In this document: one piece after another, positions 24,098 through 33,021 of the stretch
Layout: each line of letters begins with the position of its first letter
How positions within the stretch are numbered: the stretch's first letter is position 1
The notes under the pieces: generated by a model
The model's input: only the letters and a program-made list of their open reading frames with translations
Databases searched by the model: none
What the model was told of the DNA's origin: nothing
Position numbers and translations under genes: made by a program
Assembly (NCBI RefSeq): GCF_046097065.1
Contig: NZ_CP175563.1
Coordinates: forward strand, 1,922,001-1,986,000
Direction: 5' to 3'
Source of the DNA: Syntrophus buswellii
GTDB lineage: Bacteria; Desulfobacterota; Syntrophia; Syntrophales; Syntrophaceae
Length of the DNA stretch: 64,000 nt

Positions 24098-24580
24098 ATG
24101 AACATCAGGAGTCTTTGTTTCAGATTCGTTCTCTGTTCACTCTTTGTAGGCCTTTTGTTAATTTCCGACGTAAAAGCTGAATCGCCGGCCATTTCCACCG
24201 AGACGGCGAACGCCGCATGGATTCCTCCTGCGAATGAGGATGTATGCTGGGGTTCAGGAGGCAACGTCATCAGGCTGCGCTTCAAAAGCGCTGGTGGCGG
24301 ATACTATCAGGTTGTCGGCAATATGATCGAGTCCAGCGGCGTCATAGGCGCTCTCTTTGGCAGCGCCGTAAAGACATCCAGCACGATTCTTGTCACGGCG
24401 ACCTGGAGTGGCGCCAACTCCAAAGAGGCCTGGTTTGAGACGGGCCGCTTCTCAATCAACAGGAAATCCGTAAAATTGACCGGCTATGGGGCGGGAATGG
24501 AACATAAATTTTCCATTCCGGAGAGCGCTGAACCATACGCCGGAGGAAAACACACGTTTCCGAAAATTCCCTGCCCGTAG
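24098..24580 (+). CDS. Small exported protein of unknown function
   Basis: A 160-residue protein whose signal peptide ends near VKAESPA (about residue 26). The mature part has alternating beta-strand pattern (NVIRLRFKSAGGGYYQVVGNMIES; STILVTATWSG; RKSVKLTGYGAGMEH) and two cysteines, one early (EDVCWGSGG) and one at the C-terminus (IPCP), suited to a disulfide. The start at 24098 is chosen for the strong GAAGGAGGTCACC site; an in-frame codon 15 bases earlier overlaps that site. No known family is recognised. Confidence 0.7.
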   Translation: MNIRSLCFRFVLCSLFVGLLLISDVKAESPAISTETANAAWIPPANEDVCWGSGGNVIRLRFKSAGGGYYQVVGNMIESSGVIGALFGSAVKTSSTILVTATWSGANSKEAWFETGRFSINRKSVKLTGYGAGMEHKFSIPESAEPYAGGKHTFPKIPCP

Positions 24581-24942
24581 GACTGAGGATAACGCCCGGA
24601 CTTTTGAGAGTCTGAATCCCTTTGTTTCCGGAGAGTTCAAGATTTCGCCAAGGACTCTCCATTGGAAGGCATGGATCATGGCAGCACCCTGCGTCACCAT
24701 GCCCTGCGGTGAGGCAGGGCGCAGGCGGTCGGATCCGGAGGTGGACGGCGGCACAAGGAGTCGAACGTTCCGGAACACTATTTTTTGAATCGTTTTTACT
24801 GTCTTTCCATACTATTTGCTTCTGTTTCCCCCGAGAGTTTTCCGTACCCGTTTTTTTATGACCTGCTGAAATCAGCCCTCCGGACCCGGGCAGGGGGAGC
24901 GCCGGCAAGAAACAATCCATCACATGAGATAAGGGGGATAAC
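24581..24942. other. Gene-poor interval of about 360 bases
   Basis: Frames here overlap neighbours on the opposite strand and have poor codon use. I see no RNA gene and no convincing terminator. A purine-rich ribosome site (AAGGGGGAT) precedes the next start. Confidence 0.4.
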
Positions 24943-25506
24943 ATGTTGCTGAAGGTCTTCTGTTTTGTTCTGGCTTCACTGGTATGGGCCGCCGCGGTTT
25001 GTTCCTCGGCTGAACTGCGGGACGAGAACCTGGTCCTGAACATTCCATCGGGCTATAAAGTGGATTACCAGGTCAGACAGGGGAACATGCTCCTGACGGA
25101 AATGGTTCCCCATCATCAATCCGTCAAAAATTGGACAGAGATGGTGACCATCAACACCCACCTCGGTCTCAGGAACATTTCACCGGAAAGCTACCGGGCA
25201 AAGATCCAGCAGTTGTGGGACGCATCCTGCAAGGGCTCTCAATTCGCTCCGGTGACGAAGGGGAAGGAAAACGGCTATCCCTTTGTGCTCTGGCTTTCGG
25301 TCTGCCCTCTCAACCCGTCCACAGGAAAGCCCGAATATACATGGTTCAAGGCCATTCAGGGCAACGACAGTTTCTATGTCGTTCAAAAGGCTTTTAAATT
25401 CAATCCCTCTGAAGAGCAAATCACCCAATGGATGACGTACTTTCGTTCCATCAGAGTCTGTGATTCGCGTTTGAAAGACCGTCCATGCCCAAAGGTCATG
25501 AAGTAA
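24943..25506 (+). CDS. Exported protein of unknown function
   Basis: A 187-residue protein with a signal peptide (about 1-23, ending SSAELRDE). The mature sequence begins with LVLNIPSGYKVDYQVRQGNMLLTEMVP, a pattern seen in small periplasmic proteins that start with a beta-strand pair. It contains four cysteines (near 104, 126, 171, 182) that could form two disulfides. It converges on ftsY, with only 52 bases between stops. Function is not recognisable. Confidence 0.65.
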   Translation: MLLKVFCFVLASLVWAAAVCSSAELRDENLVLNIPSGYKVDYQVRQGNMLLTEMVPHHQSVKNWTEMVTINTHLGLRNISPESYRAKIQQLWDASCKGSQFAPVTKGKENGYPFVLWLSVCPLNPSTGKPEYTWFKAIQGNDSFYVVQKAFKFNPSEEQITQWMTYFRSIRVCDSRLKDRPCPKVMK

Positions 25507-25558
25507 ACTCCCCGGAAGGGACATGCGCCGGGAACGTGCCGGGAAAGCAGGACACGAA

Positions 25559-26503
25559 CTAGGAATTGCCCTGTTCGAAAAGGGCCGACACGAAGTCCTC
25601 GCTGCTGAATTCCCGGAGATCATCCAGCCCTTCACCGATGCCGATGTAGCGGATGGGGATATTGTATTCCTTGGCGATGCGGAGAATGACACCGCCCTTG
25701 GAGGTGCCATCCAGCTTGGTCAAAACAAGGCCGGTCACCCCCACGGAATCGCTGAACATCTTCGCCTGGCTGACGGCATTCTGACCCGTTGTCGCGTCCA
25801 GGACGAGAAGAACTTCGTGAGGCGCTCCGGGAAGCTCACGGCTCATGACCCGCTTCATCTTCTTCATCTCTTCCATGAGGTTGACCTGGGTATGCAGTCT
25901 CCCCGCCGTGTCGACAATAAGCACATCGGCCCTGCCGGTCTTCGCCGCTGCTATGGCATCAAAAACAACCGCCGATGGGTCTGAATTCATTTTCTGCTTG
26001 ATCAGGGGAACCCCGACGCGCTGGCTCCAGATTTCCAGTTGTTCAATCGCCGCAGCCCGGAAGGTGTCGGCGGCAACCATCAGGACGGAATGTCCCTGCT
26101 CCTTGAACTGATGGGCCAGCTTTCCGATGGTGGTGGTTTTTCCCGTACCGTTGACGCCGACGACGAGGATGGTGAAGATCCCGTTTTTCGGAAGCACCAG
26201 GGGGGCTTCATTTTTCTTCAGAATGGCCTTCATCGTGTTACGCAGGACCTCCTTGAGCCGCTCCGGAGAATCCAGCTCCTTGCGCCTGACGGAATCGGTC
26301 ATCCTTTCGATCAGCTCCGCGGTGAAGGCGGGCCCGACATCAGCCGCGATCAGGGCCTCCTCCAGCTCGTCGAACAGCTCCTGGTCAATCTCCTTCTTTC
26401 CCAGGATGATATCGTTCACATCGGTCAACAGCAAATCCCGCGTCTTGGCGAGACCCCGCTTCAGTTTTTCAAAGAACCCCTGTTTTTTTTGGAAGATGCT
26501 CAT
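25559..26503 (-). CDS. ftsY: Signal recognition particle receptor FtsY
   Basis: Receptor GTPase that docks ribosome-SRP complexes at the membrane. It has the NG domains only: N-domain helices (residues 1-100), then P-loop GVNGTGKTTT near 116-125, DTFRAAA, DTAGRLHTQ and TKLDGTSKGG. The long acidic A domain of E. coli FtsY is absent, as in many bacteria. The start at 26503 is preferred because a GGGGA site precedes it and MSIFQKKQGFFEKLKRGL is a typical FtsY N-terminus. Length 314 residues. It is divergent from the ABC-F gene. Confidence 0.95.
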   Translation of the reverse strand: MSIFQKKQGFFEKLKRGLAKTRDLLLTDVNDIILGKKEIDQELFDELEEALIAADVGPAFTAELIERMTDSVRRKELDSPERLKEVLRNTMKAILKKNEAPLVLPKNGIFTILVVGVNGTGKTTTIGKLAHQFKEQGHSVLMVAADTFRAAAIEQLEIWSQRVGVPLIKQKMNSDPSAVVFDAIAAAKTGRADVLIVDTAGRLHTQVNLMEEMKKMKRVMSRELPGAPHEVLLVLDATTGQNAVSQAKMFSDSVGVTGLVLTKLDGTSKGGVILRIAKEYNIPIRYIGIGEGLDDLREFSSEDFVSALFEQGNS

Positions 26504-26878
26504 ACGATCCCCTGCTCCATCCATCGCTTAAAACGGTAACGCATCGCCGGGACCGCTTACGGGAACCCTCATGATTTCCCCGTTCTGCGCCAGTTCGCAC
26601 CGGAGGCGTCACCGCCTGCATGCCCTGCTGTTCCCCTTGACTGGTAACCGGAATATTTCGCCTATTGACTATTATCCCCCTCACGGCCATCTTATGGTGC
26701 CGTCGGACCCGGCACGGCGGAAACGGCCGCGGCACCTTGGCTGTTATACAGAGGATCATCGCCTTGTCAATGTAAAATTCCAGGAAAATACATTTCAAGA
26801 GTTGTAATTTTCTGGAAATTCTGATTAACGGGGAAGCATTGAGGACCGGCTGGGCCGGCGGAACAAAGGGGCTCTATT
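26504..26878. other. Divergent promoter region, ftsY / ABC-F
   Basis: A 375-base interval without a gene. It contains an imperfect AT-rich dyad at about 26769-26822 (ATTCCAG with AAAAT, then ATTTT with CTGGAAAT) upstream of the ABC-F start, possibly an operator or leader hairpin. Nothing else is recognisable. Confidence 0.4.
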
Positions 26879-28876
26879 TTGATATCCTTGAAGCATATTT
26901 TTCTTTCCTTTGGCAAACGGGTGATCTTTGACGATGTGACCTGGACCATTACCCCGCGCAGCCGGATCGGTCTGGTGGGAGACAACGGTGCGGGCAAGAC
27001 GACCCTGCTGCGCGCCATCGCGGGAGTTCAGGAACTGGACGGCGGCAGCATCGAGATGATTGACCGCAGGAACACCACGCTCGGCTACCTTCCCCAGGAT
27101 CTTGTCGAACTGGAATCCCTCAATATCCTGGATTTTCTGAAAAAGCGAAGCGGATTGTCCGATCTTGAAGCCACCCTGAAAACCTGCGAGGAACAGGTCT
27201 CCCTCTGTGCGCCCGACAGCCCCGATCACGGGGCGTTACTGAAGACTTACGAACAGGCCATGGCCGCGTTCCAGACCCGGGACGGCTATGCCTTCGAAGC
27301 CCGCGCCAGGCAGGTGCTTCACGGCTTCGGATTCCGGGACTCGGATTTTGAAAAAAACTGCCTGGAATTTTCCGGAGGCTGGAAAATGCGGATCCTCCTC
27401 GCCGTCATCCTGCTGGCACGTCCCGATGTCATGCTCCTGGACGAACCGACCAATCACCTGGATACGGAGAGCATGGAATGGCTGGAGAGCTATCTCCGGG
27501 ATTATCCCGGAACGCTGATCACGGTTTCCCATGACCGCACCTTTCTCGACAAGATCACGACCGTAACCGCCGACCTTTCTCTGGGAAAAATATCGCTCTA
27601 CAAAGGTAACTATTCCTTTTATCTTGAAGAAAAGGAGAAAAGGCGTCTGGCCCTATTGAAGGAGATGGAAAGCCAGAAGGCGGAAATCAGGAAGATTCAG
27701 GAATTTGTCGAACGGTTCCGTTACAAGGCCACCAAGGCGGCCCAGGTCCAGAGCCGGCTGAAAATGCTCGAAAAGGTGGAGCTGATCCAGTCGTCAGGAG
27801 CAAAAAAGACCGTCCGGATCGCCTTTCCCTCCTGCCCACCCAGCGGCCGCGATGTGATCATCCTGCGCGGGTTGTCCAAAAGCTACGGAAAAAACAACAT
27901 CTTTTCCGATCTGTCTTTCACCATCACCCGTGGCGAAAAAGTGGCGCTCGTGGGCATCAACGGGGCTGGAAAATCTACCCTCTCCCGGCTTCTGAGCCGG
28001 GTTGAAGAGCCTGACGCAGGAGAAGTCCTCTATGGCCTGCACGTCAAGCTCTCCTTCTTCTCCCAGGAAAATGCCGAAAATCTCAATTACGACCGGACCA
28101 TCCTGGAAGATGTCAGCAGCATTTCCACCCGGTGCACCGACCAGGAAAAGCGGAATCTCCTCGGGGCCTTTCTCTTTTCCGGCGACGACATCTACAAGCC
28201 GGTCGCGGTCCTGTCCGGCGGCGAAAAATCCCGCCTTGCCCTGCTGAAGATCCTCATGCAGGACGCCAATCTCCTGATTCTTGACGAACCGACCAATCAC
28301 CTCGATATGAAAACGCGGGATATCTTTCAGGAAGCCCTGCTGGATTATACAGGAACCGTGATCCTCGTTTCCCACGACCGGTATTTTCTGGACCGCCTGG
28401 TCAATCGGGTCATCGAAATCCGGGATGGCCGGGCTTTCGAATACAAGGGCAATTACTCTTATTTTATTGCAAAACGGCAGGAGGCTTTAGGCGGTTCCGG
28501 AGCCTCGCCGTCCGCGGAAAGAGCGGCTGACCCCATTGATACCGGCAAAGGCGGAAAATTTCTGAGGAAAGAGCTTCGGCGCCTTGAGGCGGAAGAGCGG
28601 AACCGCCTCTCGAAAGTCCGCAGCGCCCTGAAAAAAGAGCTGGCAAACCTGGAAGGGTCGATCATGTCCCTGGAGGAAAAGAAGGGGGGGCTGGAAACGA
28701 CCCTCTGCGCGCCGGATATCTATCGAAACCCCGAGCAGCTGAAGACGCTCCGGCAGGAACTGCATGCCGTCAGCCGGAACCTGGAGCAATCCTACCGGGA
28801 CTGGGAGGAGCTTTCCTCGAAGATGGAAGCTCTGGAACATGAAGCCGGGGAAAGCCCTGCGCCTCCCCCGGCATGA
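26879..28876 (+). CDS. ABC-F family ATPase (Uup/EttA/YheS-like)
   Basis: Soluble ribosome-associated ATPase with two ABC domains and no membrane region. First cassette: Walker A GDNGAGKTT near 34-42, signature FSGGWKMR, and DEPTNHLD. Second cassette: Walker A GINGAGKST near 359-367, signature LSGGEKSR and DEPTNHLD. The linker (P-site tRNA interaction motif) lies around 245-310, and a charged C-terminal coiled-coil extension covers about 560-665. The start is TTG at 26879 after an AAAGGGG site. ABC-F proteins relieve ribosome stalling or give antibiotic resistance; the subfamily cannot be set from sequence alone. Confidence 0.93.
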   Translation: MISLKHIFLSFGKRVIFDDVTWTITPRSRIGLVGDNGAGKTTLLRAIAGVQELDGGSIEMIDRRNTTLGYLPQDLVELESLNILDFLKKRSGLSDLEATLKTCEEQVSLCAPDSPDHGALLKTYEQAMAAFQTRDGYAFEARARQVLHGFGFRDSDFEKNCLEFSGGWKMRILLAVILLARPDVMLLDEPTNHLDTESMEWLESYLRDYPGTLITVSHDRTFLDKITTVTADLSLGKISLYKGNYSFYLEEKEKRRLALLKEMESQKAEIRKIQEFVERFRYKATKAAQVQSRLKMLEKVELIQSSGAKKTVRIAFPSCPPSGRDVIILRGLSKSYGKNNIFSDLSFTITRGEKVALVGINGAGKSTLSRLLSRVEEPDAGEVLYGLHVKLSFFSQENAENLNYDRTILEDVSSISTRCTDQEKRNLLGAFLFSGDDIYKPVAVLSGGEKSRLALLKILMQDANLLILDEPTNHLDMKTRDIFQEALLDYTGTVILVSHDRYFLDRLVNRVIEIRDGRAFEYKGNYSYFIAKRQEALGGSGASPSAERAADPIDTGKGGKFLRKELRRLEAEERNRLSKVRSALKKELANLEGSIMSLEEKKGGLETTLCAPDIYRNPEQLKTLRQELHAVSRNLEQSYRDWEELSSKMEALEHEAGESPAPPPA

Positions 28877-28887
28877 AATTTCCCGCC

Positions 28888-29406
28888 TCAGGCACCGTCC
28901 AGCCCGGACCGCTCCTTTTCCTGGTACCAGGCCGCGGGATTCGTCAGGTATTGCTCGGTGTCCTTCAGGGAACTGTAATGCTCCTGTTCAATCGAGGCCA
29001 GAAGATCGAAAAAGGCCTTTTCCCGGGGATCGGACACCTGATCGCGAAGGCGGGCATAAAAGGTTGCCCCCCTGGCTTCAAATTCAATGGCCGTCTGAAG
29101 GGCCTTGCGGTCATCATCGTCCCCTTCGGGCATCTGGGAAACGGCTTTGATGACATTGTTCAAAACGTTTTTCACGGAAGTTTTTTTGACTTTGAGAGGA
29201 AGCGTTTCCGGCCATTTTCCTTCCTTGGACCAGCGGTCATGCAGTTCCTTGAGCCTTTCGTAGTGCTCCAGCTCTTCATCGGCAATCTGCGTGAACATGG
29301 CCTTTCCCAGCGGATTCAGGGTTCGTTCAGCATTTTTCAGATAAAATTCTCTCTCATTGGATTCGTTTTTCAAAGCGATGTTCAATGCATTTAAACGTTC
29401 TTCCAT
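28888..29406 (-). CDS. Ferritin-like diiron protein (rubrerythrin-related)
   Basis: A 172-residue four-helix protein with two ExxH iron motifs (EELEH near 45 and IEQEH near 139) and additional Glu ligands in ESNEREFY and EFEARGATFY. It lacks the rubredoxin-like C-terminus of true rubrerythrin. Such proteins are common in anaerobes for peroxide or iron handling. It converges with the ABC-F gene with 11 bases between stops. A full rubrerythrin lies 2 kb further on. Confidence 0.85.
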   Translation of the reverse strand: MEERLNALNIALKNESNEREFYLKNAERTLNPLGKAMFTQIADEELEHYERLKELHDRWSKEGKWPETLPLKVKKTSVKNVLNNVIKAVSQMPEGDDDDRKALQTAIEFEARGATFYARLRDQVSDPREKAFFDLLASIEQEHYSSLKDTEQYLTNPAAWYQEKERSGLDGA

Positions 29407-29548
29407 AGACCGGCCTCCTGGTGCGACGGGTTGATAAGTTCCATGCGGGCAGACAGGACATTCCCGCGATCTTTTGAATAAATAAACCGTTAAGCTTCCT
29501 GGAAAACTACCACAGGGATTACCGGTGGGTCAAGGGGTTTGCCGGGCG

Positions 29549-31147
29549 TCAGTCCTCCAGTTCGCAGATAGATTCGGCAATATTCTGGCAGTGATCGGAA
29601 ATCCTCTCCAATTGAATGAGCAGCTCCACAAAGATGGGGCCTGATTCCGCCGCCGCGAGGTGATGATGAAAACGCATCAGGTGGCGGTCCCTGGCTTCCT
29701 TGACTTCCACATCGATCTGCGCCTCGCGGCAGGTGATGTCGCGGATGCATTCTTCATTGCGCCTGGAGATCAGCTCCATGGCATCCGTCATGTTCGCTTC
29801 AACAAGCTGCCGGATATGGAGCAATTCCACACTTCCCTCCACGGTGACGGGGATGTTTCTCTTGTGTCGGTTTCTCGCAATTTCCACAATATTGACGGCA
29901 TGATCGGCAATCCGCTCGATATCATCGACCATGGCCGTGTAATTGAACAGCCGCCGGGACATCTGGGGCGAAAGATCTTTCGAAGACAACTTCGACAGGT
30001 ATTCGACCACTTCCCGCCGGATATTGTCAACGACCAGCTCCATGTAAAGGATGTTCTTCTGCCTGATTGGTTCATAACGATCAAACAGGGCCATGCTTTC
30101 CATCAGCATCCGGTTGGCCAGAAAAGCCTCCCGCGCCAGCTCTTTTTTTACAAGGCGGAGGGCTTCTCCGGGATTGTTCAGGCAGGCGTCATCCAGGTGC
30201 TGGGGCCAAAGCGGCAGGGTTTCCTCTTCACCGGGGATCATTTTTTCCATCAACCGGGAAAAAGGCTTCAGGATAAACATGAAACAGACCACCAACAGGA
30301 TATTGAAAATCAGATGGCCCAGGGCGATCTGCTGCGCCGTCTCAGCGGAAAGGTCCTTCAGAATCCCGATGAAGACCGGCAGGGCGCCCAAGCTCAGAAC
30401 GGCGGCGGTCAGCTTGAAAATGAGGTGCGATACAGCGCTTCGCCTTCCGCTGACTCCCGCTAAGGAGCCCGCCATCAGGGCGGTAACGGTCGTCCCGATG
30501 TTGGCGCCGATCACGATCGGCAGGGCGTTTTCTATGTTCATCGCACCCTGCTGGGCCAGGATAACCAGCATGCTGATGGGTATTGCCGAGGCATGAACCA
30601 GCCCCGTGAATGCCGCTCCCACCAAGACCCCCAGGAGGGGATTTTTCGATTCCTGAAACAGGTGGATGAAGGAGGGATGATTTTGAAGGGGGGCTGTCGC
30701 CGTGGTGGCAAGGCTCAGCCCGAAAAAAATCATTCCGAAGTGAAAGATGGATTCCCCGACGGATTTCCAGGTCTCTTTCCCAAATACCCAGAGCCCGCCC
30801 CCCAGAACGACAAAAGCCGGCGACAGGGCGGTGAACTTCCAGACGACGAGCTGCACCGTCAGCGTCGTCCCGATATCGGCTCCCAGAATGGTCCCGAGGG
30901 AGGAATAAAAACTGATCAACCCCGCATTGACCATGCCGATCGCCAGGAGAGTCGTGGCGGAACTGCTCTGAAAAAGCGCCGTGGCGATCATTCCGGTCAG
31001 CAGACCGTGGAGGGGCCTTTCCACGGCAAAACGGATATAGCTGCGTATCCGCGAGGTGAACAATTCCTGCACGGACTCGCTCAGCTTCATCATCCCGAAG
31101 AGGAACAAAACCAGCCCGACGCACAAGGTCAGAATGTCTGTCAGCAT
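29549..31147 (-). CDS. Na+/phosphate cotransporter with PhoU-like domain
   Basis: A 532-residue NptA/YjbB-type fusion. Two inverted transporter repeats cover about 1-310. The first has FQSSSATTLLAIGMVNAG and LGADIGTT; the second has IGANIGTT but VHASAIPISML where QSSSA would be expected. The C-terminal third (about 330-530) is a PhoU-like helical bundle (ERIADHAVNIVEIA; ERISDHCQNIAESI). Homologues move phosphate or use PhoU to sense it. The altered second motif may change ion coupling; that is inference. Confidence 0.9.
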   Translation of the reverse strand: MLTDILTLCVGLVLFLFGMMKLSESVQELFTSRIRSYIRFAVERPLHGLLTGMIATALFQSSSATTLLAIGMVNAGLISFYSSLGTILGADIGTTLTVQLVVWKFTALSPAFVVLGGGLWVFGKETWKSVGESIFHFGMIFFGLSLATTATAPLQNHPSFIHLFQESKNPLLGVLVGAAFTGLVHASAIPISMLVILAQQGAMNIENALPIVIGANIGTTVTALMAGSLAGVSGRRSAVSHLIFKLTAAVLSLGALPVFIGILKDLSAETAQQIALGHLIFNILLVVCFMFILKPFSRLMEKMIPGEEETLPLWPQHLDDACLNNPGEALRLVKKELAREAFLANRMLMESMALFDRYEPIRQKNILYMELVVDNIRREVVEYLSKLSSKDLSPQMSRRLFNYTAMVDDIERIADHAVNIVEIARNRHKRNIPVTVEGSVELLHIRQLVEANMTDAMELISRRNEECIRDITCREAQIDVEVKEARDRHLMRFHHHLAAAESGPIFVELLIQLERISDHCQNIAESICELED

Positions 31148-31167
31148 AGCGCAGCGTATCCGCTTTA

Positions 31168-31220
31168 AAGAAAAGATCCGCCCGGCAGCAGAAACCCTTC
31201 AGAAACCGCCGGGCGGATCT
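31168..31220 (-). terminator. Intrinsic terminator after rubrerythrin
   Basis: AGATCCGCCCGGC (31174-31186) and GCCGGGCGGATCT (31208-31220) form a perfect 13-bp stem; on the minus strand it is followed by a T-rich TTTTCTTT. It separates rubrerythrin from the phosphate transporter. Confidence 0.85.
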
Positions 31221-31262
31221 CCTTAAAGATGCTGAAAATCAGTATGGCACCGATTCCCGGTT

Positions 31263-31760
31263 TCAATCGATCTTCTTGAAGACTTTTCCCTTGGCCCCAC
31301 AGACCGGGCAGGTCTCCGGCGCCTCGCTCCCCACGGTGTAGCCGCAGACGGGACAAACGTAGTAGGAATAACTTTCCCTTTCGCTGCCCATGCCGGTCAG
31401 GGCCTCCTCGTACAGGCGGTGATGGACCTTTTCTACCTCATTGGCATAGACGAATGTCCGTTCCGCCTCCGCATTGCCCTCAGCTTTGGCCGCATCAATC
31501 ATTCCGGGGTACATTTCCTTGAACTCGTGCCCCTCCCCGGCAATAGCCTCCTCCAGATTTTCCCGCGTTCCGCGGATGCCCTTGAGCGCCCGCAAATGAT
31601 TATGGGCATGAATCGTTTCGGCTTCGGCCGCAGCTCGGAACAGCCTGGCAATCTGTGCATATCCCTCCTGATCCGCCTTTGCCGCAAAAGCCAGGTACTT
31701 TCGATTTGCCTGGGACTCGCCGGCAAACGCCTCCATCAAGCATTCCTCCGTTTTAGTCAT
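31263..31760 (-). CDS. rbr: Rubrerythrin
   Basis: Cytoplasmic peroxidase of anaerobes that reduces hydrogen peroxide at a diiron site. A four-helix domain (residues 1-130) carries iron-ligand glutamates in LMEAFAGESQANRKY, AAAEAETIHAHNHL, GEGHEFKEMYPGMI and EVEKVHHRLY. The C-terminal rubredoxin-like domain has CPVCGYTV and CPVCGAKG. The 165-residue length is standard for the short form. An intrinsic terminator follows and a dyad overlaps its promoter region. Confidence 0.95.
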   Translation of the reverse strand: MTKTEECLMEAFAGESQANRKYLAFAAKADQEGYAQIARLFRAAAEAETIHAHNHLRALKGIRGTRENLEEAIAGEGHEFKEMYPGMIDAAKAEGNAEAERTFVYANEVEKVHHRLYEEALTGMGSERESYSYYVCPVCGYTVGSEAPETCPVCGAKGKVFKKID

Positions 31761-32133
31761 TCCTGTATCCTCCTCGCTGATTTCAAGATGTTCTGGATCT
31801 GTTCAAGACCGGATCCCTCCGGAAGCAAAGAGCCCCGGGCAATGTTCTGCCCCCGGCGACTTCCGCAACAGGGAAACATTTACGTGTGGACTATATAGCA
31901 TCAACCCGGATGCTAAAGCAATGATCGATCATTCATTGCCCCTGCTCCCGGCCATTCCCCTTTTTTCCTCATGCAGGGTCTAAGATATTTCAACCGACGT
32001 AAGATTTTCTGAAGTCAAAAATCAGGGTTCTCCCGAATGGTAGAGACCGGGATTCTGTTGTATATGACACCAAAGAGATCCGGTGAGTATTTTTTTAAGG
32101 AATGAATCGTTAACCACGATCAAGGAGGGAATG
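31761..32133. other. Intergenic region, rubrerythrin / PEP-CTERM-like gene
   Basis: A 373-base interval. It includes the dyad at 31896-31915 on the rubrerythrin side and an AAGGAGG ribosome site at 32122-32128 on the other side. No further gene or RNA is evident. Confidence 0.4.
31896..31915 (-). promoter_or_regulatory. Promoter-overlapping dyad upstream of rubrerythrin
   Basis: TAGCAT (31896-31901) and ATGCTA (31910-31915) form a perfect inverted repeat with 8-base spacing. On the minus strand the right arm runs into TATATAG, a good -10 element. It is about 140 bases from the start. A repressor such as PerR or another redox sensor could bind; the sequence is not the classic Fur/PerR box. 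Confidence 0.4.
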
Positions 32134-32796
32134 ATGAAGATGAAAAAATTGCTGTTCGGGACCGTTTTATTCCTGATCCTGATCCTGTCCGTTTCCGCTG
32201 CCCAGGCCGGCACGGTGTACTGGACGGATTGGACGGCATCAGGCCCCGGGACGGTGACGGGAACGATGAACATCGGTTCGGAAACCGTCGACGTGACATT
32301 CAGCGGCGCTTACTCCTTCGCCCAGACCAGCGGTGGGACAAATTACTGGAACCCTGCCACGCCCTATCTCAGCGCAACCGTTGAAAACGCTCCTCCTGCC
32401 TCCGACATCATCGCATTAAGCAGCAGCGGAAGCGTAACGATCACCTTTTCGCAATCGGTGACAAATCCCCTGCTCGCCCTGGTGAGCTGGAACGGTAATC
32501 GTCCCAGATTTGAAAATGAGATTGAGTTCCTCAGCTATGGACGAGGTTATTGGGGCAACGGCACCCCTGTCATGGATAGCGACAAGAAAGGATTCTATGG
32601 AAGCGGTGAGGTTCACGGGGTCCTTCAAATGGCCGGCACCTATGATTCGATCACCTTCACCCACACCAGCGAGGGCTGGCATGGCCTGACGGTCGGTGTG
32701 GTGGATGTCGCCCCGGTTCCCCTTCCCGCCGCTCTGTGGCTCTTCGGTTCCGGGCTGGCAGGGCTGGTTGGACTGAGAAGGAAACTCTTCAGATAA
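32134..32796 (+). CDS. Exported protein with PEP-CTERM-like sorting signal
   Basis: A signal peptide (about 1-26, ending SAAQAGTVY) precedes a beta-rich region of about 170 residues. The C-terminus reads VPLPAALWLFGSGLAGLVG followed by basic RRKLFR, the VPLPA variant of PEP-CTERM sorting tails cleaved by exosortase. Such proteins are delivered to the cell surface or extracellular matrix. The start codon at 32134 has the best spacing from AAGGAGG. No exosortase gene is in the window. The rest of the sequence is unrecognised. Confidence 0.85.
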   Translation: MKMKKLLFGTVLFLILILSVSAAQAGTVYWTDWTASGPGTVTGTMNIGSETVDVTFSGAYSFAQTSGGTNYWNPATPYLSATVENAPPASDIIALSSSGSVTITFSQSVTNPLLALVSWNGNRPRFENEIEFLSYGRGYWGNGTPVMDSDKKGFYGSGEVHGVLQMAGTYDSITFTHTSEGWHGLTVGVVDVAPVPLPAALWLFGSGLAGLVGLRRKLFR

Positions 32797-32825
32797 AGGC
32801 CGCGTTCTTCTCATCTTTTCCGCTC

Positions 32826-32856
32826 AAGGGCGGGATCTTCGGGTCCCGCCCTTTTG
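32826..32856 (+). terminator. Intrinsic terminator after the PEP-CTERM-like gene
   Basis: AAGGGCGGGA (32826-32835) pairs with TCCCGCCCTT (32844-32853) around TCTTCGGG, followed by TTTTG. Confidence 0.85.
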
Positions 32857-33021
32857 TGTGACCGAAGGAATCTGCCCGCTTCCTGATGGAAGCCCACCCA
32901 AAGAAGGCCGATGAGATTTCCGCTGGGATCATATTCATTCTTGTCATGCCATTTTTTTTCTGATACCAAAGCGGCTGCTTAACGGTTATAGTCCAAATTT
33001 TTAAGGCAGGGCGATAGAACA

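Noticed and set aside
24456..25043. 195-codon minus-strand frame
   Set aside because: It overlaps two exported-protein genes on the other strand, has no ribosome site, and shows Ser/Arg-rich random composition.
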